A DNA stretch of 64,000 nucleotides from positions 186,001 through 250,000 of the forward strand of contig CAZOEO010000002.1 of NCBI GenBank assembly GCA_964578885.1, written 5' to 3'. Position numbers and translations under genes: made by a program. This DNA comes from CAZRHR01 sp964578885 (GTDB lineage: Bacteria; Bacteroidota; Bacteroidia; CAIKAF01). This document shows positions 28,101 to 37,199 of this stretch, piece by piece (the first letter of the stretch is position 1; every line of letters starts with the position of its first letter). The notes below the pieces were generated by a model, which was not told the DNA's origin, did no database searches, and worked only from the letters and a program-made list of their open reading frames with translations.

Positions 28101-31026
28101 TTGTAATACTTCTGTGACCACAGGTGGATTTGGTTTCGGTGGAAATGGATTGTCCAGCTCCAACAGCGGCGGCGGTGGCGGCGGCTGGTTTGGAGGCGGT
28201 GGCGCAAGCTCTACCTTTGGTGGAGGCGGTGGCTCCAGCTATGCAGATGCAAACCTTGTCTCTTTGGAATCTATGGCTGGCGGTGTGAGAAATGGAAATG
28301 GTGTCATTACCATTACCTACAGCATCGATTGCTTATCCGGTCCACTTCAACCTATCGCAGTAGTGGTCGATTCTCTGCCTGCTCCAACTGTAACAGGTGG
28401 TCAAACAGCTTGTGCTCCTGTGAATGCAGCCTTGCTCGCTTCCGGTGGTTCAGGAACTTACCAGTGGTTTACCCAAACCAATCCTGGTGCTCCTGTGATT
28501 GCTAGTGGCGCAGCATTCTCTCCAGTTGTGACTCAAAATACGACCTACTACGCACGTTATGTAGATAACATTGGATGTGTGTCCAAGTGGGCGCCAGTGC
28601 AAGTAAATGCGTTGCCTGTTCCCGATGCTACCATTCAACCTTTCTCACTGGTTTGTTCTAGTCAGCCTGCATTTAATGCGCAAGCTGCTACTCAGGGAGG
28701 AACATGGTCTGGCCCCGGAATTTTAAATGCTTCTACCGGTTTACTTGATCCTTCGGTGTTAACTCCAGGTAACTATCAACTGTTGTATACTGTTACATCC
28801 AATGGTTGTACAGATGCTGACTCTATTGTTTATACCGTAGATGTATCTCCAACGGTTTCTATCCTTTCTACACCTGCTTCTTATTGTAACACCGGTGCTA
28901 CGGTGGCGCTACAGGCCACGCCGGCCGGTGGAAACTGGGTGGGAACCGGTGTTTCTTCTTCAGGTTCTCTTGATCCTGCACTTTTAACTCCCGGGTCGAA
29001 TGTGCTTCGTTACCAATTCCTTGCGCCAAACGGTTGTGTTGGTGAGGATTCATTGGCGGTCGTGTTGAATCTGACACCAAACCCATCTTTTACTACACCT
29101 GCAACACAGTTCTGTACTTCTCAAGCGCCTGCCGCCTTTGTTCCTTCTACTTCAGGTGGAACATGGTCTGGTGTGGGAATCAATCCGAGTACAGGGGTGT
29201 TTAATCCAGGTCTGGCTCCTGTGGGAACGCAAACTTTACGTTATTCTGTCACGCAGAATGGCTGTTCTTCTTCAGATAGCGTGGTGGTTACGGTGTCCCA
29301 AGGTCCTTCAGTGACCATTAGTGGTGCCCAGCCTAGCGTATGTGTGAATGGGGCTTCTCTAAACCTCACTGCTGCCACTTCAGGTGGAGTTTGGTCTGGA
29401 AATGGCATTCTGAATGGAGCGAATGGCGTATTCCAACCTGCGCAAGCGGGCGCCGGCACAGCTGTGGTGAGATATAATCTGCAAGCTGGTTCATGTTTGG
29501 CGACAGACTCTGTTGTAATTCAGGTAAATCCATTGCCTGTGGTGGCAGTGTCCCCAGCAGGTCTGCTAACGGCTTGTCAAGGAACACCTGCGTCCTTTAC
29601 AGCTACCGGTGGAAATACCTATCAGTGGCGTTTTTCCGGAGCGAACGTACAAGGTGCTGTTTCAGGAACTTTCTTCCCGACACAGCCCGGCAACTACGAC
29701 GTTGTGGTGACAGACGCGAACGGCTGCTCTGTTTCTTCTTCGCCTTTAGTGTTTGTAGAGCAAGCTAAACCTGTGATTGCCGCTTTACAAACGCCTGCCG
29801 TCTGTCAGGGAAATGCCACCAACTTTGGTGCGCAAGCTTCTGTAAATGGTGCGAATGGTGCTGCTATTACCAACTATTTCTGGTCTTTCGGAGATGGTGG
29901 AAATGCCACGGGTGCAACGCCTGTTTATGCATACAGCGCGCCTGGAAGCTATACGGCTACATTGGTCGTACAAACCAACCAGGGTTGTTCAGATACACTA
30001 TCTCAGGCGGTGGCTGTAAATCCTTCGCCAGTGATTGGAAGTGTAACGGCTCCCAGCGTTTGTTTGGGCTCTGCCGCTAACTTCTCTGGAAACGCCACCG
30101 TGGCCAACCTGAATGGTGCTCAAATCAGCCAAACCCAATGGAACTTGGGAAGTGGTATTTTGGCCCAGGGGAACAATGTGAGCCAGGTGTTCAACGCTCC
30201 TGGTACCTATCACTATACCTTTACGGCCATAACCAATCAAGGCTGCTCTGCTTCTCAATCTGGTAGCATGAACATTTGGCAAGTACCCAATGTGTCATTT
30301 GATGCATCTATCGCTTGTTCCGGAAGTCCTGTCGTGTTTGCCAACGGGTCCGATAATGGAAATTACACCTGGATCTTTGGAGATGGGAACAGCAGCAATT
30401 TGGCTGCGCCAACGCATGTGTATAGCACCGATGGAGTGTTTAACGTATCGCTCACGGTACAATCTCCTCAAGGATGTCAAAACACGGCTGTACAGCAAGT
30501 ACAAGTATTGGCAGGTCCGTCAGCTACCTGGGTTTCTTCTTCAACAGGTGGTGGAAATGTGCTCTTTACCCCAACGGCCTTCTTACCAGGACAAACGGTG
30601 GTCTGGAATTTTGGTGACGGAACCTTGTCTTCCGACATCAATCCTTCTAAAACCTATGCAGCACCTGGTACGTACAATGTATGTCTCACCGTTTCTACCT
30701 CAAACGGTTGTACCACCACATTGTGCAACGACGTGATAGTCTCCTTCTCCGCAAGCACGGAAACCATAGGACAAGCCAACATCACAGCTTATCCTAATCC
30801 ATTTGCTTCTTATTTTGAAGTAACCATGGATATGCCTACTTCTGAATCTGCCATTCTAAAACTTACAGATGTGACAGGAAAAGTAGTTTACCAGGGGGAA
30901 TGGCCTGCTGGTACTACATCCATGAACGTTCCTGTAGCATTGCTGGGTCTTTCAAATGGAACATATGTGCTTTCCGTTTCTTCTGGAAGCATGTTGTGGA
31001 CCAACCAAATGATCCTGATCAGATAA
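25159..31026 (+). CDS. Giant secreted adhesin-like protein with three glycine-rich modules, PKD domains and T9SS signal
   Basis: This 1955-residue protein has a signal peptide (~1-31) and Ig-like segments (Cys-bracketed, ~32-185, 415-505, 735-820). Between and after these lie three ALK-type glycine-rich modules (~187-415, 506-735, 825-1055). Each begins FNFTG....f.VP.Gv and contains GGGGASDIR, then AGGGGG, and ends GNGVVIFTW or similar. The region ~1065-1500 holds four GGxWxGxGI...pG...y.v repeats with paired Cys. About four PKD-like domains follow (~1500-1870; WSFGDGG, WIFGDGN, WNFGDGT). The type A T9SS sorting domain is ~1874-1955 (AYPNPFASYFEV ... NGTYVLSV). It is likely surface anchored and adhesive; no enzymatic motif was seen. 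Terminator at 31049. Confidence 0.92.
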   Translation: MNQRLPRRPGGFLKVRLAFLLLMAVGTLWSQCPIPSVTQTTTPTCGGTAVLTASGSTGLFRWYTASVGGSPVFTGTAYTTPAIFFPTTFFVEAVDNLSSPTCSSGRIAVVASANALPSPVVNPINTSCGANVTINASSTTNIHRWFRNANGTNLVSTATNYPYGTVVGATDTLWVQSATSTSSVSSQTFNFTGNVQQFIVPQGVTSVTVDLQGAQGGSNGSNVGGNGGRVVTNLQVTPGETLWVYVGGQGQSLIGGWNGGGASSDLNSRGGGGASDIRRGGQSLQDRLLVAGGGGGSGWSCSNGHNGGIGGTTGGNGSSCGSLSLGCQSGMGATQTAAGSAPCVGGPTIGLLGLGGSGNINSAGNGGGGGGWFGGGGGNSNHAGGGGSSNAHPSISNVTYTNGFRTGNGVVIFTWNNASVCYSSLVPAVVSASTLSPPTITPTVSGTCGDQLTLTASGGGASNYVWYTQQNGGTPFHTSASLTNTFASNATYWVGVRQSSPTPQTSTFNFTGSPTTWTVPNGVFEIQVDVRGAQGGTGSWGTGGLGGRVAATIPVTPGEVLQINVGQQGTTSNVFGGGGTFGISSNARGGGGASDIRQGGTDLTNRIIVAGGGGGAGGSSFSNSHGGPGGGLVGGTGFRGNSNTSGWGGTGGSQTDGGLVPNNTSSGSNGSFGQGGNGTTFGGGSGNGGGGGGWFGGAGGMENGGGGGGSSFITPLATNITNQQGTQSGNGQVIITWMPATCESARVPVDVTLNPITLTNVISDTVNCGGAAQLIATASSGAQTEWFNSPTSTTPFLLSPVNNLTNVTAPDTFYVRAKRTTTLTQTFNFTGGAQSFVVPAGVSSIQFDVQGAQGGTNGSNQGGLGARVTGRFNVVPGQTLWFVVGGQGSNVGGFNGGGNPGASGSSRGGGGASDIRTAPNDLNQRLVVAAGGGGCGWNCGSSDFGGNGGALVGSPGRQCNNIDPTCNSGLGGSQTTPGNSSCNTSVTTGGFGFGGNGLSSSNSGGGGGGWFGGGGASSTFGGGGGSSYADANLVSLESMAGGVRNGNGVITITYSIDCLSGPLQPIAVVVDSLPAPTVTGGQTACAPVNAALLASGGSGTYQWFTQTNPGAPVIASGAAFSPVVTQNTTYYARYVDNIGCVSKWAPVQVNALPVPDATIQPFSLVCSSQPAFNAQAATQGGTWSGPGILNASTGLLDPSVLTPGNYQLLYTVTSNGCTDADSIVYTVDVSPTVSILSTPASYCNTGATVALQATPAGGNWVGTGVSSSGSLDPALLTPGSNVLRYQFLAPNGCVGEDSLAVVLNLTPNPSFTTPATQFCTSQAPAAFVPSTSGGTWSGVGINPSTGVFNPGLAPVGTQTLRYSVTQNGCSSSDSVVVTVSQGPSVTISGAQPSVCVNGASLNLTAATSGGVWSGNGILNGANGVFQPAQAGAGTAVVRYNLQAGSCLATDSVVIQVNPLPVVAVSPAGLLTACQGTPASFTATGGNTYQWRFSGANVQGAVSGTFFPTQPGNYDVVVTDANGCSVSSSPLVFVEQAKPVIAALQTPAVCQGNATNFGAQASVNGANGAAITNYFWSFGDGGNATGATPVYAYSAPGSYTATLVVQTNQGCSDTLSQAVAVNPSPVIGSVTAPSVCLGSAANFSGNATVANLNGAQISQTQWNLGSGILAQGNNVSQVFNAPGTYHYTFTAITNQGCSASQSGSMNIWQVPNVSFDASIACSGSPVVFANGSDNGNYTWIFGDGNSSNLAAPTHVYSTDGVFNVSLTVQSPQGCQNTAVQQVQVLAGPSATWVSSSTGGGNVLFTPTAFLPGQTVVWNFGDGTLSSDINPSKTYAAPGTYNVCLTVSTSNGCTTTLCNDVIVSFSASTETIGQANITAYPNPFASYFEVTMDMPTSESAILKLTDVTGKVVYQGEWPAGTTSMNVPVALLGLSNGTYVLSVSSGSMLWTNQMILIR
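25717..28330 (+). repeat. Three tandem-arranged glycine-rich module coding repeats
   Basis: The three glycine-rich modules of the giant protein (approximately 25717-26410, 26670-27375, 27630-28330) share GGTGGCGGCGG-type DNA runs and the coding motif for GGGGGGWFGGGG. They are divergent enough to be old duplications, but the GGC/GGT tracts remain nearly identical and are likely targets for slippage or recombination. Confidence 0.8.
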
Positions 31027-31048
31027 GTTATCTCTGGTCAATAATTGT

Positions 31049-31080
31049 AAAGTCCTTCTCTTCGGGGAAGGACTTTTTTT
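31049..31080 (+). terminator. Terminator after giant adhesin gene
   Basis: A 10-12 bp stem (AAAGTCCTTC / GAAGGACTTT with an inner extension) around a C(TTCG)G loop, followed by a run of T. Confidence 0.88.
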
Positions 31081-31190
31081 TGTTCTTTTCCTCCGCGTTT
31101 CTTGGGTAAATAGAGCCGAGCAAAAGTCCGGTTCAAAATGGACGAAGCTGACTTATTCCATTGAAACAGGCATTTGAATGACATGTCATA

Positions 31191-31222
31191 AAAAAGAAAA
31201 ACCACCTCAACGGGTGGTTTTT
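31191..31222 (-). terminator. Terminator after icd
   Basis: AAAAACCACC / GGTGGTTTTT inverted repeat with a 6-nt loop. On the minus strand it is followed by a T-rich run (complement of 31189-31200). It lies just past the icd stop. Confidence 0.85.
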
Positions 31223-31244
31223 ACAATTAATGAGATAAGATACC

Positions 31245-32474
31245 TTAGGCCATCATGCCCATGAGTTTTTGATTGATGGCTTCCAGAAATTCTTCTGTGT
31301 AGAGATAATGTTCTCCATGTTTTACCTGGTTTCCATGAATACAAATGGCCAAATCTTTGGTCATTTTACCTTCTTCTACCGTTTCAATACATGCTTTTTC
31401 AAGGGTGTGACAGAAATTAATCAATGCCTCGTTCTGATCTAATTTTCCGCGGAATTCCAAACCACGTGTCCATGCAAAAATAGATGCAATGGGGTTCGTG
31501 GAAGTTGGTTGCCCTTTTTGATGTTGACGGAAGTGACGTGTAACCGTGCCGTGGGCGGCTTCCGCTTCCAATGTTTTTCCATCTGGAGTAATAAGTACGG
31601 AAGTCATGAGACCTAAGGAGCCAAATCCTTGAGCGACGGTGTCGGACTGAACGTCTCCATCGTAGTTTTTACAAGCCCAAACAAAATTTCCATGGAGTTT
31701 TAATGCTGACGCTACCATGTCATCGATTAAACGATGCTCATAATATATGCCAGCCTCTTCAAATCTTTGTTTGTAGTCAGACAAATAGATTTCTTCAAAA
31801 ATATCTTTAAAACGACCATCGTACTTTTTGAGGATGGTATTTTTTGTGGAAAGGAATAACGGCCATTTTTTGTTCAGCGCCTGGTTGAAACAAGCATGGG
31901 CGAATCCACGGATAGATGCATCGGTGTTATACATGCCCAAAGCTACTCCGCCACCTTTAAAATGGAATACTTCATATTCCATGGGAGCAGAACCGTCATC
32001 TGGTGTGTAGGAGATTTTCAGTTTACCAGGACCCGGTACCACAAAATCAGTTGCCCGGTATTGGTCGCCAAAAGCATGCCTTCCAATGCAAATGGGTGCC
32101 GTCCAATTGGGCACCAAACGTGGAACATTGGAAATTACAATGGGCTCTCTAAATACGGTGCCATCCAAAATGTTTCGAATGGTACCATTGGGAGATTTCC
32201 ACATTTGCTTTAAGCCAAATTCACGAACCCTTTCTTCATCAGGGGTAATGGTGGCACACTTGATCCCAACACCATATTGGCGAATGGCCTCGGCGGCATC
32301 GATGGTTACCTGGTCGTTGGTTTCATCCCGGTAACTGATACCAAGGTCAAAATATTTTATATCAAGGTCTAGGTAAGGAAAGATAAATTTGTCTTTGATG
32401 TACTGCCAGATAATGCGGGTCATTTCATCCCCATCTAACTCAACCACAGGTTGGTTGACCTTAATTTTATTCAT
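31245..32474 (-). CDS. icd: NADP-dependent isocitrate dehydrogenase
   Basis: The enzyme is 409 residues from the ATG at 32474. It has the eukaryote-like (subfamily II) IDH core: VVELDGDEMTRIIW near the N-terminus, KCATITPDEERVREF, MWKSPNGTIRN (substrate-binding Ser loop), YYEHRLIDDMVA, NYDGDVQSDTVAQGFGSLGLMTS (metal-binding Asp) and EAAHGTVTRHFR (cofactor site). It oxidatively decarboxylates isocitrate to 2-oxoglutarate in the TCA cycle and yields NADPH. The start at 32504 is rejected because the family begins immediately before KIKV..PVVELDGDEM. It is transcribed alone. Confidence 0.96.
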   Translation of the reverse strand: MNKIKVNQPVVELDGDEMTRIIWQYIKDKFIFPYLDLDIKYFDLGISYRDETNDQVTIDAAEAIRQYGVGIKCATITPDEERVREFGLKQMWKSPNGTIRNILDGTVFREPIVISNVPRLVPNWTAPICIGRHAFGDQYRATDFVVPGPGKLKISYTPDDGSAPMEYEVFHFKGGGVALGMYNTDASIRGFAHACFNQALNKKWPLFLSTKNTILKKYDGRFKDIFEEIYLSDYKQRFEEAGIYYEHRLIDDMVASALKLHGNFVWACKNYDGDVQSDTVAQGFGSLGLMTSVLITPDGKTLEAEAAHGTVTRHFRQHQKGQPTSTNPIASIFAWTRGLEFRGKLDQNEALINFCHTLEKACIETVEEGKMTKDLAICIHGNQVKHGEHYLYTEEFLEAINQKLMGMMA

Positions 32475-32840
32475 GATGTTGCTGGTAACGTTGTATTTCC
32501 GCAAATATGGGAATTTTTTATAATTAAATTAAATCTGAGAACGGGTATTCAGGCATGTATTGGCTGTTTTTTTAGATTTGGGGGCAAAGGGCAATTTTCA
32601 TTTTTGGAAAAAAAGCACTTATTTCTTACATCGTTGGTTGTGAGGCGTTTTATTAGAGATGATGGTTTAAACGTACAGAAAAGGGATAACAATTTCATAG
32701 ATTGCAATTTCCTCTTAAAGTTTAATCAAAAAGGTTGTAATTACCTGTTTTGTAATAGATTTAATATTTGAAAAAAAACCGCGTAGTACGGAAAGCCAGA
32801 GGAATGGTGGCTATATTTGTAGGGCGTACTTGCTTTTTTT
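32475..32840. other. Intergenic region between icd and PAS histidine kinase
   Basis: This 366-bp AT-rich divergent spacer contains the kinase promoter near the right end (32812-32819). On the left (about 32510-32517, minus strand) there is a weaker CATATTTG that may serve icd. Short open frames here have no recognisable content. No RNA gene or repeat was recognised. Confidence 0.55.
32812..32819 (+). promoter_or_regulatory. TAnnTTTG promoter of the PAS histidine kinase
   Basis: TATATTTG, 21 nt before the ATG at 32841. No clear TTTG at the -33 position. Confidence 0.6.
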
Positions 32841-35800
32841 ATGCAAAAGTCTGCTACAAAATCTGCCATTCCCCATTATCTCGAAGAGGAGTTTTTTCAG
32901 CGTCTGCGGGAAGATGGGAGTTTATTCAGGTTCCTTCAGGAAGGTGCCCTGGATGGCTTATGGTATTGGGATTTGGAGCGCCCTTCGGAAGAATGGATGG
33001 ACGAGAAATTCTGGCTCACGTTGGGATACACGCCATCCAAAATGCCTCATTCTCCGGCAAGTTGGCAAGGCATTATCGATAAAGAAGATTTTGAAAAAGC
33101 AGGTCGGCTTATTTCACGGGCCATCGAAAATCCTGGCTTTCACTACGACCAAATCGTTAGATATACGCATGCCAACGGACGGAAAATGTTTATCCGCTGC
33201 CGGGGACTAGTGATTCGTGATCCCCTTGGCCGGCCCATCCGAATGTTGGGTGCGCACAATGATATTACCGACTTAAAAGAAAGGGAAAGAGATTTACACC
33301 AATTGAATCGCCATCTGGAGCATCTCGTTTCCAATATGGGCGATTTGGTGGTGGTGCTAGATGAAAAGCATCAGGTACAAAAGTTGTTTGTACAGCCGCC
33401 TGCCGGTTTCATGGTTCGCAACGGACAAGCCCTCGGTGCAGACATTCAGCAAGTGCTCGCAGATGAAATGCTGAGTCTTAAATTGCATCTATTAATCGAT
33501 CAGGTTCAGCACTCGAGACAAAAAATGTATCGGGATTTCGAATTGGGACGAAGCGGCAAAACGTTCCGGTTTCTGGCTTCCCCTTTGCCAGATAAAGAGG
33601 GCAAATCTATTGGACTCATTCTTACCGCCTGGGATATCAGTGCGCAATTGGCCACCGAAACAGCCCTGAAAAACATTGAAATTGAGCTGGCCTACTTCTT
33701 CAATGCTTCCGTAGATTTACTTTGTATTGCAGATCATTCAGGACGTTTTGTAAAAGTAAACCCTGCCTGGGAAAAAACACTCGGCTATTCCACCTCATCC
33801 CTGAATCTATCCAGATTTACTGATTTTATTCATCCGGAAGACCTTGACGCTACCTCCGAGGTCATGCAGCAACTTAAACAGGGCAAAGAGGTTATCGATT
33901 TTGTAAACCGCTATAAGAACAAAAAGGGTGAATGGCGCTATTTCGAGTGGCGCGCCGGAGCAAAGCATGGACTCATTTTTGCCGTAGCCAGAGACATTAC
34001 CGAACGCATGGAAGTGGCAGCGGAATTGTCCAGGAAAAATGCTGAACTCGCCCAGATTAAAAAAACGCTTGAAGCCGCAGGGGCACTCGCACAATTTGGT
34101 TCATGGTCTTACACCCCTTCTGAAAATTATGTTTTTCTGGATGCCCAATCCCGGAAAATGTTGGGGCTCTCTCCTTATGAAAATGTGCTTTTTCAAGATT
34201 TTCCTCCAGGAGATGCTTCCCTTCGGGAAACCCTGACCAAAGAGTTGCGTTCCCTGATTTCCTCCGGGGGTATTCTGAAACGTAGTTTTTCCATGTATAC
34301 CCAGGATGGAAGGTCCATTTGGGTGGACTTTTTTGCCGAAGCCCGAATGGAACATCGCCGTTGCACGGAGATTATTGGCGCCATCCGTGACGTGTCACAT
34401 GAATGGCAAACCGCACAGCACCTGGCAGCTAGTGAGGAAAAACATCGCACCCTCTTCGAAGTGATGCGCCAGGGTGTTGTCTACCAAAACGCCAAAGGCG
34501 AAATCATCGATGCCAACCCGTCAGCACTCGAAATTCTAGGACTTTCCGAAGATCAACTTTTCGGCAGAACCTCTTATCATCCCGAATGGAGAGCGGTTCA
34601 TCCCGATGGCACTCCTTTTCCCGGTGAAGAACATCCGGCCATGATTGCTTTGAAAACCGGTCGAAAGGTAAGCAACGTGCTTATGGGTGTGTATCATCCC
34701 AATCTGAAAAAATATAAATGGATTAATATTCACGCCATTCCTCTTTTCCGGGCGGGCAATCACAGACCTTATCAGGTATATGCCACCTTTGAGGATGTAA
34801 CGCAAAGCGTGGAAGCACAGCATATTATTAAAGACGAGCAGGAGAAACTTGCTTTTACCCTTCAGGAAACGGGAATCGGTATTTGGGAGTTGTCTTTGCC
34901 CGGTGGTCAACTTACCTGGGATTCACACCTGAAAAAAATCTTGGGAATTCCTGAAGACATGGAGCTCACCTTCGCCGATTGGCAACAGATGATCCATGAT
35001 GACGATAAGGCCATGGTGCAAGAGCGTTTTCAGGCCTTCCTGGATCATGATGAACCTTACGACATCATTTTTAGGGTGAAAACACTTCACGGAATCATTC
35101 AGTTTCATGAAGCCAAGGCCATTAAAATTTTAGGACAAAATGGAACCCAACAAGTAATTGGCATTACACGTGATGTGACTGAGCGCCTGAAAAAAGAGGA
35201 TGAAGTCCGCAGAAGCCAGACCCTGCAGGAAGTAAGCCAACACGTACCGGGAGTTATTTTCCAGATGAAAAAAGCACCGGGTCTGCCTTATCGGTTTACG
35301 TTCGTGAGTGAGTCGATTGTGAAAATGACAGGTCTGGCAGCTTCCGATTTGCTGAAAGACGCCTCCTCCTTTTTTGAACAAATCGACCCTCAAGATATTC
35401 AACGCTTCCAGCTGCAGCTCGATTCCTCTCCAGTCAGTGAAGAGCAGCAGGTATTCGATTTTAAATTGAAAGCCACAGACGGCCAGTGGATTTGGTTCAG
35501 GATGTTGGCGACACTCACCATGCAGGCAGATCAAGTGAGGATTTGGAACGGATACATTAAAGACGTAACCGACCAAAAGATGGCCGAAATGGCTTTGGGA
35601 AAAGAATTGGCTTTCCAAACCCTGGTCTCAGATTTGTCCGAAAGCTTATTGAATGCTGAAGATCAGGATCTTGAATGGCGTTTGCAGGGTATTTTGAGCC
35701 AAATGGCCGTTTTTTTCCACGCAGACAATGCTCGACTTTTGGTCAACCATTTGTCTATTCCAGATGAGGATCTGGAAGTGTCTTTTCAATGTTCAGCCGA

Positions 35801-37199
35801 TGAAAATTCTTTTATTCAGGATTTAAAAACCTGGACACCTGAATTTAAGATTGTGGAAGGTTTGGCCTGTATGACTATGGATGCCCATACCAGAGATCTT
35901 CCAAAGCCCATTCAGAATTGGCAAAAAGTTCGTGGAAATATCATCAGCTTCGTAGCACCACTTTTATTTGAGGGACAATATATTGGTAAGCTTATCCTGG
36001 GCTTCCATCATCCGGAGTACTTAAATGAAAACCGAAACTATGTTCAGACAAAAATGGTGCTCGAAATTCTTGGTTCTGCGCTAGGAAAATCAATCGTAAG
36101 TCTGCAGAACAAGCAATTTAGAACCATGTTCGATCAAGCCAATTTTGGGATGTTGATCATGAACGTCGATTTCCAGATTTTCTACGTAAATGATTACATG
36201 GCTTATCGACATGGGCGCACCAAATCTGAATTGTTGGGCGCTTCGGGTACCTTGTTCTTCTCTCCCTCTCAACTGCATAAAGTAAAAAGAATGCTCGGTC
36301 TGGTGCTGAATGAGGGTTCAATTCAGCTGGAGGAGTTTCAGCATGTTCAGGCGGATGGACAAGAATTTAGTATGTTGGTGAATGCCATTAAGTTGCCCGC
36401 AGGAATGTCCGATGTGCAGCTGGTGGCGGCTACTTTCGTAGATATTTCAGACCGGAAAGAAAAGGAGCTACAGCTGGAACGAAGTCTGGACCTTGTAAGC
36501 GAACAAAACAAACGCCTGCTCAACTTCTCCTATATTGTATCTCATAACATCCGGTCTCACGCGTCCAATATTTTGGGGATTTCCGATATGCTGGTGCAAG
36601 CGAAGGACGAGGAAACCAAAGCGGAGATGATACAATATCTTCACACGGTTAGTCATGGATTAGATGATACCCTTCGAAATCTGAATGAATTACTTCAAAT
36701 TCAAAGTAAACGAGATATTGAGCGCAAGCCCATTTTTTTGAAAAAAGCCATTCAGCAAACCATTGACATGGTGGGCATGGACATTGCAAAACGTAAGGCC
36801 TCCATTACAGTAAATGTTCCTGAAGATCTAATCATTGAATGGGATCAGGCGTATTTGGATAGTATTTTACTCAATTTACTTACCAATGCGATGAGGTATT
36901 CACATCCGGACCGGCTTCCTCAAATTGTCTTTTCTACTACATCTGTACCGGACGGAATTCAATTGGCCGTGGAAGACAATGGCATGGGCATTGATCTACA
37001 ACTATATAAGAATAAGCTATTTGGATTGTATAAAACCTTCCATGGAAACGAAGATGCCAGAGGCGTGGGATTATTCATTACCAAGAGTCAAATCGAAGCC
37101 ATGGGGGGAAACATTCAGGTAGAAAGTACGCCCGGTGAGGGGACTCGATTCCTTATTTTCATACCTTTCACCCATGAAACACGTTTGGCTGGTAGATGA
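32841..37199 (+). CDS. Soluble multi-PAS/GAF sensor histidine kinase
   Basis: The 1452-residue protein lacks signal peptide and membrane helices. About eight PAS-like modules can be followed: ~20-150, 160-280, 285-400, 410-525, 530-660, 665-790, 800-920 and 1095-1215. Several end in the PAC motif (e.g. DITERM, DVTERL, DVTDQK, DISDRK). A GAF-like domain lies at ~930-1090. The kinase core has an H-box FSYIVSHNIRSHASNILG (His ~1235), of a type common in Bacteroidota, with N-box LLNLLTNAMRYS (~1343), DNGMGID (~1379) and RGVGLFITKS (~1408). It presumably senses intracellular or redox signals through PAS and GAF cofactors. Its end overlaps the response regulator start by 26 bp, so they form a two-component pair. 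Confidence 0.93.
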   Translation: MQKSATKSAIPHYLEEEFFQRLREDGSLFRFLQEGALDGLWYWDLERPSEEWMDEKFWLTLGYTPSKMPHSPASWQGIIDKEDFEKAGRLISRAIENPGFHYDQIVRYTHANGRKMFIRCRGLVIRDPLGRPIRMLGAHNDITDLKERERDLHQLNRHLEHLVSNMGDLVVVLDEKHQVQKLFVQPPAGFMVRNGQALGADIQQVLADEMLSLKLHLLIDQVQHSRQKMYRDFELGRSGKTFRFLASPLPDKEGKSIGLILTAWDISAQLATETALKNIEIELAYFFNASVDLLCIADHSGRFVKVNPAWEKTLGYSTSSLNLSRFTDFIHPEDLDATSEVMQQLKQGKEVIDFVNRYKNKKGEWRYFEWRAGAKHGLIFAVARDITERMEVAAELSRKNAELAQIKKTLEAAGALAQFGSWSYTPSENYVFLDAQSRKMLGLSPYENVLFQDFPPGDASLRETLTKELRSLISSGGILKRSFSMYTQDGRSIWVDFFAEARMEHRRCTEIIGAIRDVSHEWQTAQHLAASEEKHRTLFEVMRQGVVYQNAKGEIIDANPSALEILGLSEDQLFGRTSYHPEWRAVHPDGTPFPGEEHPAMIALKTGRKVSNVLMGVYHPNLKKYKWINIHAIPLFRAGNHRPYQVYATFEDVTQSVEAQHIIKDEQEKLAFTLQETGIGIWELSLPGGQLTWDSHLKKILGIPEDMELTFADWQQMIHDDDKAMVQERFQAFLDHDEPYDIIFRVKTLHGIIQFHEAKAIKILGQNGTQQVIGITRDVTERLKKEDEVRRSQTLQEVSQHVPGVIFQMKKAPGLPYRFTFVSESIVKMTGLAASDLLKDASSFFEQIDPQDIQRFQLQLDSSPVSEEQQVFDFKLKATDGQWIWFRMLATLTMQADQVRIWNGYIKDVTDQKMAEMALGKELAFQTLVSDLSESLLNAEDQDLEWRLQGILSQMAVFFHADNARLLVNHLSIPDEDLEVSFQCSADENSFIQDLKTWTPEFKIVEGLACMTMDAHTRDLPKPIQNWQKVRGNIISFVAPLLFEGQYIGKLILGFHHPEYLNENRNYVQTKMVLEILGSALGKSIVSLQNKQFRTMFDQANFGMLIMNVDFQIFYVNDYMAYRHGRTKSELLGASGTLFFSPSQLHKVKRMLGLVLNEGSIQLEEFQHVQADGQEFSMLVNAIKLPAGMSDVQLVAATFVDISDRKEKELQLERSLDLVSEQNKRLLNFSYIVSHNIRSHASNILGISDMLVQAKDEETKAEMIQYLHTVSHGLDDTLRNLNELLQIQSKRDIERKPIFLKKAIQQTIDMVGMDIAKRKASITVNVPEDLIIEWDQAYLDSILLNLLTNAMRYSHPDRLPQIVFSTTSVPDGIQLAVEDNGMGIDLQLYKNKLFGLYKTFHGNEDARGVGLFITKSQIEAMGGNIQVESTPGEGTRFLIFIPFTHETRLAGR

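Noticed and set aside
26139..28207. Proline-rich minus-strand open frames opposite the glycine-rich modules
   Set aside because: They are the complement of GGN-rich codons and have no signal, promoter or conserved motif; the plus-strand frame continues through them.
25159..31026. CRISPR-like or tandem DNA repeat array in the adhesin gene
   Set aside because: The repeats are in-frame coding repeats with divergent third positions, not spaced identical repeats.
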